Assembly: GCA_964654125.1 (NCBI GenBank)
Contig: CAZZGG010000002.1
Span: 1 to 64,000 of the forward strand
Source: JAAYBY01 sp964654125
GTDB lineage: Bacteria > Bacillota > Clostridia > Saccharofermentanales > UBA5734
Reading direction: 5' to 3'
DNA length: 64,000 nt
Shown here piece by piece: positions 60,093-64,000 of this stretch (positions are counted from its first letter, which is position 1; the number at the start of each line of letters is the position of its first letter). The position numbers and the translations under genes were made by a program. The notes below the pieces were generated by a model. The model worked only from the letters and a program-made list of their open reading frames with translations. It did no database searches and was not told where the DNA came from.

Positions 60093-61048
60093 TGGAAAAG
60101 CTACTCTGCCCGGCGATTGTTGTTCCCGACCGTTATGAGCAGATAGAAAAACTGGGCATTAAAATTGAGCATCTAGAGCAACTCGACCTGGCCAGTGATG
60201 CAGGTTTTATCAGCCAGGTGGCTGGCTACAGCTATGTGATCAGCGGGCCGGGCCGCTGGAATGAAAATGTCCTGACTGCTCTGAGAGGCCAGCTGAAAAT
60301 GGCTCTCAAGTTTGGTGTCGGGGTCGATAACTTTGATCTTCCGGCTGCAACAAAACTGGGCATTGCTGTTGCTAATGCACCGGGCAGCAATGCCCCGGCT
60401 GTGGCAGAACACAGCCTGGCTCTTTTACTGGCTCTGGTCCGCCGCATTCCACAAACAGATGCTGCTTTAAGGTCGGGCAGCTGGCAGAGCCAGGGCGGCA
60501 GCCTGCTGGGCAAGACAATCGGTCTTTTGGGCTTTGGCCAGATCGGCCGCCAGTTGGCGCGTTTTCTAGAGTGCTGGCCGGTACGGCTCCTAGCCTATGA
60601 CATTGATCCCAATCTGGCTTTACCACCCTATGTCGAAAAAGTCAGTCTCGCAGAACTCCAGGCCAAATCTGATGTAATCAGCCTGCATCTGCCTTTAAAT
60701 GAGGCTACGCAAGGCCTGATTGATCGGCAATTTTTAGCAGCTCTGAAAAAAGGGGCCTGGCTCATCAACACCGCCCGAGGCGGCCTGGTTGATGAAGAGG
60801 CCTTGCTAGATGCTCTCAGCTCAGGTCAGCTGGCCGGGGCAGGCCTGGATACCTTTGCCCAGGAACCGCTGGCTCAAGACAGCCCGCTTTTAAAGCTGGG
60901 TAATCTAGTCCTGACCCCGCACTGTGCTTCCAATAGTAAAGAGGCCTACCAGAGTATCATGACCTGCTGCCTGGATAATATCATTGCTTATAAGACAGGC
61001 CGGGGCCAGACCAATATCCTTAACCCTGCCTACAAGGATTTCCTCTAA
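60092..61048 (+). CDS. D-isomer 2-hydroxyacid dehydrogenase (phosphoglycerate-dehydrogenase-like)
   Basis: A 318-residue NAD-dependent dehydrogenase without the ACT regulatory domain of SerA. Substrate domain halves flank the NAD domain, whose motif is GLLGFGQIGRQ. Catalytic Arg is in NTARGGLVDEEALL, Glu in FAQEP and His in LTPHCAS. It probably reduces a 2-keto acid or oxidises a 2-hydroxyacid made by the aldolase or isomerase. Its start overlaps the aldolase stop (TAATG). Its last 29 bp overlap the 3' end of the convergent cyclase gene. Confidence 0.9.
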   Translation: MEKLLCPAIVVPDRYEQIEKLGIKIEHLEQLDLASDAGFISQVAGYSYVISGPGRWNENVLTALRGQLKMALKFGVGVDNFDLPAATKLGIAVANAPGSNAPAVAEHSLALLLALVRRIPQTDAALRSGSWQSQGGSLLGKTIGLLGFGQIGRQLARFLECWPVRLLAYDIDPNLALPPYVEKVSLAELQAKSDVISLHLPLNEATQGLIDRQFLAALKKGAWLINTARGGLVDEEALLDALSSGQLAGAGLDTFAQEPLAQDSPLLKLGNLVLTPHCASNSKEAYQSIMTCCLDNIIAYKTGRGQTNILNPAYKDFL

Positions 61049-61676
61049 AAAGAAGCGCCCGGGCCGGAGCTGCTTCTGTCCGCTGGATCTTGAGCGGCAG
61101 GCAGGCCAGATAATAGGGTCCGGGCTGGACATCACCTAAATTAATATTTTCAATGATGCAGACACCCTGGCCCAGCAGGGTCAGATGGGCTGGAAAGCTG
61201 CTGCCGGGCGGATCGATGGAAAGGTAGTCCCAGCCAACTGTCTTGACCCCGGCTGCCACTAAAAGCTCGCAGGCATCCTGGGCCAGATAAATAAAGTCGT
61301 ATTGGAACTGCCTGGCCTGGGCCAGGCAGTTTTTTGTTTTGATCAGTATGCGCTGGTAGTCCTTTAAGGGTGCACCGGCCAGGTCCTTGGCCCTGACACA
61401 TTCGTCTGCTCCTGTGGCATCAAGCACTAGGGCTGGTCCCAGCCAGTGCTCAAGCGGGATCTGGTCCAGGGTCAGGCCGTCTTTGCAAAAGTGAGCTGGT
61501 ACATCAACATGGGTGCCGCTATGGCTGCCCAGGGCCAGGCCGGAAAGATTGGCGCTGTCACCCTGGGCCAGGCTGGCCAGCTGCTGCCAGCTAAAGGGCG
61601 GGTCACCGGGATAGGTGACTGTGTCCTGGTCCAGAGCTACACTAATATCGATTATCTCTTGTCTTTTTGCGGCCAT
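61020..61676 (-). CDS. Cyclase-family metal-dependent hydrolase (kynurenine-formamidase-like)
   Basis: A 218-residue protein. ATG 61676 has GAGGG nine bases upstream; a GTG at 61682 is the alternative. GSHSGTHVDVPAHF is the cyclase_2 metal motif (H-x-G-T-H-x-D-x-P-x-H), preceded by DISVALDQDTVTYPGDP and followed by GVKTVGWDYLSIDPPGSS. Members hydrolyse N-formylkynurenine, cyclic amides, or lactones. It follows the CoA-disulfide-reductase fusion by 19 nt and is probably co-transcribed with it; a role beyond that is unknown. Confidence 0.87.
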   Translation of the reverse strand: MAAKRQEIIDISVALDQDTVTYPGDPPFSWQQLASLAQGDSANLSGLALGSHSGTHVDVPAHFCKDGLTLDQIPLEHWLGPALVLDATGADECVRAKDLAGAPLKDYQRILIKTKNCLAQARQFQYDFIYLAQDACELLVAAGVKTVGWDYLSIDPPGSSFPAHLTLLGQGVCIIENINLGDVQPGPYYLACLPLKIQRTEAAPARALLFRGNPCRQG

Positions 61677-61695
61677 ATCCACCCGCCCTCATCTT

Positions 61696-64000
61696 TTAGA
61701 TGAACAAATTGGTGTCAGAGGTCTCGGCTGAGCCAAGGAAGGTGGCTACGCCGCCGATCTCCACTCCATCGATCAGTTCCTCCTCCTTGATGCCCATGAC
61801 ATCCATGGACATCTGGCAGGCCACCAGGCGGATACCGTTGGCCTGGGCTGTTGCAAGCAGTTCTTCTAAGGATGAGACATTTTTGCTTTGCATGACATGG
61901 CGGATCATCTTGCCCCCCAGGCCGGCCATGTTCATACGGGAAAGGCCCAGTTTTTTGGAGCCGCGCGGCATCATCTGGCCGAACATCTTTTCCAAAGCAC
62001 CTTTTTTAACCTTGACCTTATGGCTGCGCCTTAAGACATTTAAGCCCCAGAAGGTGAAAAAGATGGTGACCCGGCGCTCCATGGAAGCAGCGCCATTGGC
62101 TATGATCAAGGCGGCGATCGCCTTGTCCAGGTCCCCGCTGAATAAGATGATTGATTTGTCGTTGCCACTTGCCGGCAGTTCTTTTAAGGCAGCCGCACCC
62201 TTGATGATCTTAACCTTATAGACATTGTCTTTTTCAGTGATCTCTTCCAAGGTATGGCCGGTTCTTTCGCACCAGACCTTGGCATCGGAGATGAAGCCTG
62301 GATCTGTGGCTGACACGATGATCCTGTCTCCATCAGTGGCCTGTCGGATGCCTTCAGAAAGGGCCAGGATGGGGCCGGGGCATTGTTTACCGGTTGCATC
62401 CAGTTCATGGGTGCGGGCCGGGACCGGCCTGGTCCGGGCAGCTGCATCCGGGATCGGGCAGTAGACCAGCCGTTCACCTTCGTCGGCACTGACGGGCAGG
62501 CCGAAGCAGTCAAAGGGAATTTCAGCCAGTTCGTCCATCATGACTGTGTTGTACAGCTTATAACCACCACTTAAGTTATAGACATCCTTAAAGCCGCTTT
62601 GGCTGAGGATGCGGCTGGCTATATAACCGCGCAGGCCCACCTGGCAGATGATATAGATGGCCTTGTCCTGGGGCAGTTCGTCCAGGCGCAGGCGCAGTTC
62701 ATCCAGAGGGATGTTAATAGCTTCTGTGATGCTGCCCAGATAAAATTCCTCCGGCGTGCGCACATCCAGCAGCAGACTCCGGTTCAGGTCCAGATTGGCC
62801 ACATCATGGTAATGGAAGACCTTAGTCTCACCCTTAATTATATTGTTGGCTGTGTAGCCCAGCATATTGACGGGATCTTTGGCAGACGAATAGGGTGGTG
62901 CATAGGCCAGTTCCAGGTCTTCTAGGTCAGCCACAGTGGCACCCAGCCGCTGGGCTGTGGCCAGCACATCAATCCTTTTTTCGACACCGTTGACACCCAC
63001 GGCCTGGGCGCCTAGAATTTTGCCATTTTGGGGATCAAACATCATCTTGAGTGACATCTGGATCGCACCGGGATAGTAGCCGGCATGGTCCAGGGGATGG
63101 ATGTAGGTTTTGGCATAGTCTAGCTTATCGCGTTTTAATTGTTTCTCGCTCAGCCCCACACTGGCTGCTGTCATATCAAATACCTTGAGCACAGCTGTGC
63201 CCTGGACACCGGCATAGCTAGCGGGCTGGCCGGCTATGTTGTCAGCTGCCAGGCGGCCCTGCTTATTGGCAGGCCCGGCCAGGGGCAAGAGGGTCGGCTC
63301 ACCTGTGATAATCTGGCGGACTTCAACTGCATCACCGACAGCAAATATATCCGGATCTGAGGTGCGCATCTGGTCATCAACCTTGATGCTGTCACCAATG
63401 CCCAGCTCCAGGCCGGCTGCTTTGGCCAGACGGCTGTCCGGGCTGATCCCGATCGAAAAGATGACCAGGTCCGTGTTCATGATCTGGCCTGTGGTCAGGC
63501 GGACCTGGAGTGAGTCATCCCCATTTTTGTAAAAGCCGGCTGCACCGGTCTTGAGCAGCAGGTTCAGGCCTTTAAGCCGCATATGCTGATGCAGGAAGGC
63601 CGCCATATCAGCATCCAGTGCCGCCATGACCTGGTCGGTGAATTCTACCAGAGCAACCTCAATACCGCGTTCAGCCAGGTTTTCGGCCATTTCCACCCCG
63701 ATGAAACCACCACCAATGACAACGGCCCGCTGGACCTCTTTTTCCTTGATGTATTCATCGATGCGGAAGGTGTCCGGCACTGTGCGCAGGGTGAAGATGC
63801 CTGGCAGGTCCAAACCTTCAATCGGTGGTTTTTTGGGTTCAGCCCCAGGGGACAGGACTAGTTTATCGTAGCTTTCATCATAAAGCCGGCCTGTCTTGTG
63901 ATCCTTGATCCGGACAGTCTTTTTTTGCCGGTCAATCGAGAGGGCTTCATTGAATATGCGCACATCAAGATTAAAGCGGGCCCGCATGCTCTCTGGGGTC
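61696..64000 (-). CDS. CoA-disulfide reductase/rhodanese/TusA/DsrE fusion (N-terminus beyond window)
   Basis: At least 767 codons, with the frame still open at the right edge; the visible start (LTPESMRARFNLDVR) belongs about 70 residues inside a CoA-disulfide-reductase-type flavoprotein, so the FAD GxGxxG and redox Cys are missing. The NAD motif is VVIGGGFIGVEM and the FAD contact is IFAVGDAVEV. Then come a rhodanese domain (LLLDVRTPEEFYLGSI, catalytic Cys449 of the visible part), a TusA/SirA domain (LDATGKQCPGPI, Cys536) and a DsrE-like domain (IILFSGDLDKAIAALIIANGA, with a later Cys in LVACQMSMDV). Each later module handles sulfane sulfur as a persulfide, so the protein is likely a cytoplasmic sulfur-relay reductase. 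Confidence 0.92.
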   Translation of the reverse strand, partial: TPESMRARFNLDVRIFNEALSIDRQKKTVRIKDHKTGRLYDESYDKLVLSPGAEPKKPPIEGLDLPGIFTLRTVPDTFRIDEYIKEKEVQRAVVIGGGFIGVEMAENLAERGIEVALVEFTDQVMAALDADMAAFLHQHMRLKGLNLLLKTGAAGFYKNGDDSLQVRLTTGQIMNTDLVIFSIGISPDSRLAKAAGLELGIGDSIKVDDQMRTSDPDIFAVGDAVEVRQIITGEPTLLPLAGPANKQGRLAADNIAGQPASYAGVQGTAVLKVFDMTAASVGLSEKQLKRDKLDYAKTYIHPLDHAGYYPGAIQMSLKMMFDPQNGKILGAQAVGVNGVEKRIDVLATAQRLGATVADLEDLELAYAPPYSSAKDPVNMLGYTANNIIKGETKVFHYHDVANLDLNRSLLLDVRTPEEFYLGSITEAINIPLDELRLRLDELPQDKAIYIICQVGLRGYIASRILSQSGFKDVYNLSGGYKLYNTVMMDELAEIPFDCFGLPVSADEGERLVYCPIPDAAARTRPVPARTHELDATGKQCPGPILALSEGIRQATDGDRIIVSATDPGFISDAKVWCERTGHTLEEITEKDNVYKVKIIKGAAALKELPASGNDKSIILFSGDLDKAIAALIIANGAASMERRVTIFFTFWGLNVLRRSHKVKVKKGALEKMFGQMMPRGSKKLGLSRMNMAGLGGKMIRHVMQSKNVSSLEELLATAQANGIRLVACQMSMDVMGIKEEELIDGVEIGGVATFLGSAETSDTNLFI

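Noticed and set aside
1..64000. tRNA, rRNA, CRISPR, insertion sequences and prophage genes
   Set aside because: I looked in the intergenic stretches for tRNA arm patterns, repeat-spacer arrays, terminal inverted repeats and integrase or transposase proteins, and saw none. A covariance-model search would be needed to exclude small RNAs.

Overview
The window looks like a chromosomal segment of an anaerobic or fermentative Gram-positive bacterium of the Clostridia type, probably a draft or metagenome-derived contig. The evidence is strong AGGAGG-type ribosome binding sites, sigma-A-like promoters (TTGACA/TATAAT and TGnTATAAT), an ECF-type vitamin transporter subunit next to a type III pantothenate kinase, a TRAP transporter, many 4Fe-4S proteins, no respiratory complexes, and one 10-base run of N at 17438-17447. 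GC content is moderate and even, except for one clearly AT-richer ATPase gene (27629-28852). I saw no tRNA, rRNA, CRISPR array, insertion sequence, phage gene or plasmid function.

Layout. 1-3.3 kb: cut-off acetyltransferase and a chemoreceptor. 3.3-10.2 kb: an alpha/beta hydrolase, then a five-gene minus-strand operon (MFS permease, EamA permease, DUF4838 glycosidase-like protein, SGNH lipoprotein, metallophosphoesterase). 10.3-14 kb: coaX plus an ECF S component, a histidine phosphatase and the first of three URO-D-family proteins. 14-17 kb: TRAP transporter dctPQM behind a near-consensus promoter. 17-22.8 kb: a tight six-gene minus-strand operon (aldo/keto reductase, peptidase T, formamidase, MFS, hydrolase, Bcp). 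22.9-28.9 kb: MATE exporter, hydroxypyruvate-isomerase-like and Gfo/Idh/MocA genes, a divergent Gfo/Idh/MocA gene and the AAA/DUF4143 ATPase. 29-34.4 kb: three tandem reductive-dehalogenase/QueG-like iron-sulfur proteins facing an AraC regulator, then an XRE regulator with an M18 aminopeptidase. 34.4-44.7 kb: beta-CASP nuclease, isochorismatase-like protein, DUF1848, PHP, URO-D, GH2, CE7 esterase and an NADH-oxidase-family flavoprotein.

44.8-64 kb is the most coherent accessory region and is rich in sugar metabolism. A DUF4091 protein is followed by a five-gene operon (isomerase, Gfo/Idh dehydrogenase, isomerase, PIG-L deacetylase, altered NagB-like deaminase) that reads as an oxidative route for an N-acetylated amino sugar or its glycoside. 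After a URO-D protein and a lipoprotein serpin comes a six-gene operon (large GH-like protein, isomerase, two different neutral-ceramidase-like hydrolases, HpaI-type aldolase, 2-hydroxyacid dehydrogenase) that looks like a complete but unassigned catabolic route. The right edge holds a cyclase-family hydrolase and a CoA-disulfide-reductase/rhodanese/TusA/DsrE fusion cut by the window end.

Together the genes suggest a scavenger of plant or host glycoconjugates: extracytoplasmic or cytoplasmic esterases and glycosidases, isomerase/dehydrogenase pairs for unusual sugars, and peptidases. Functional assignments rest on motifs I can read and on family knowledge. Substrates are inferred.
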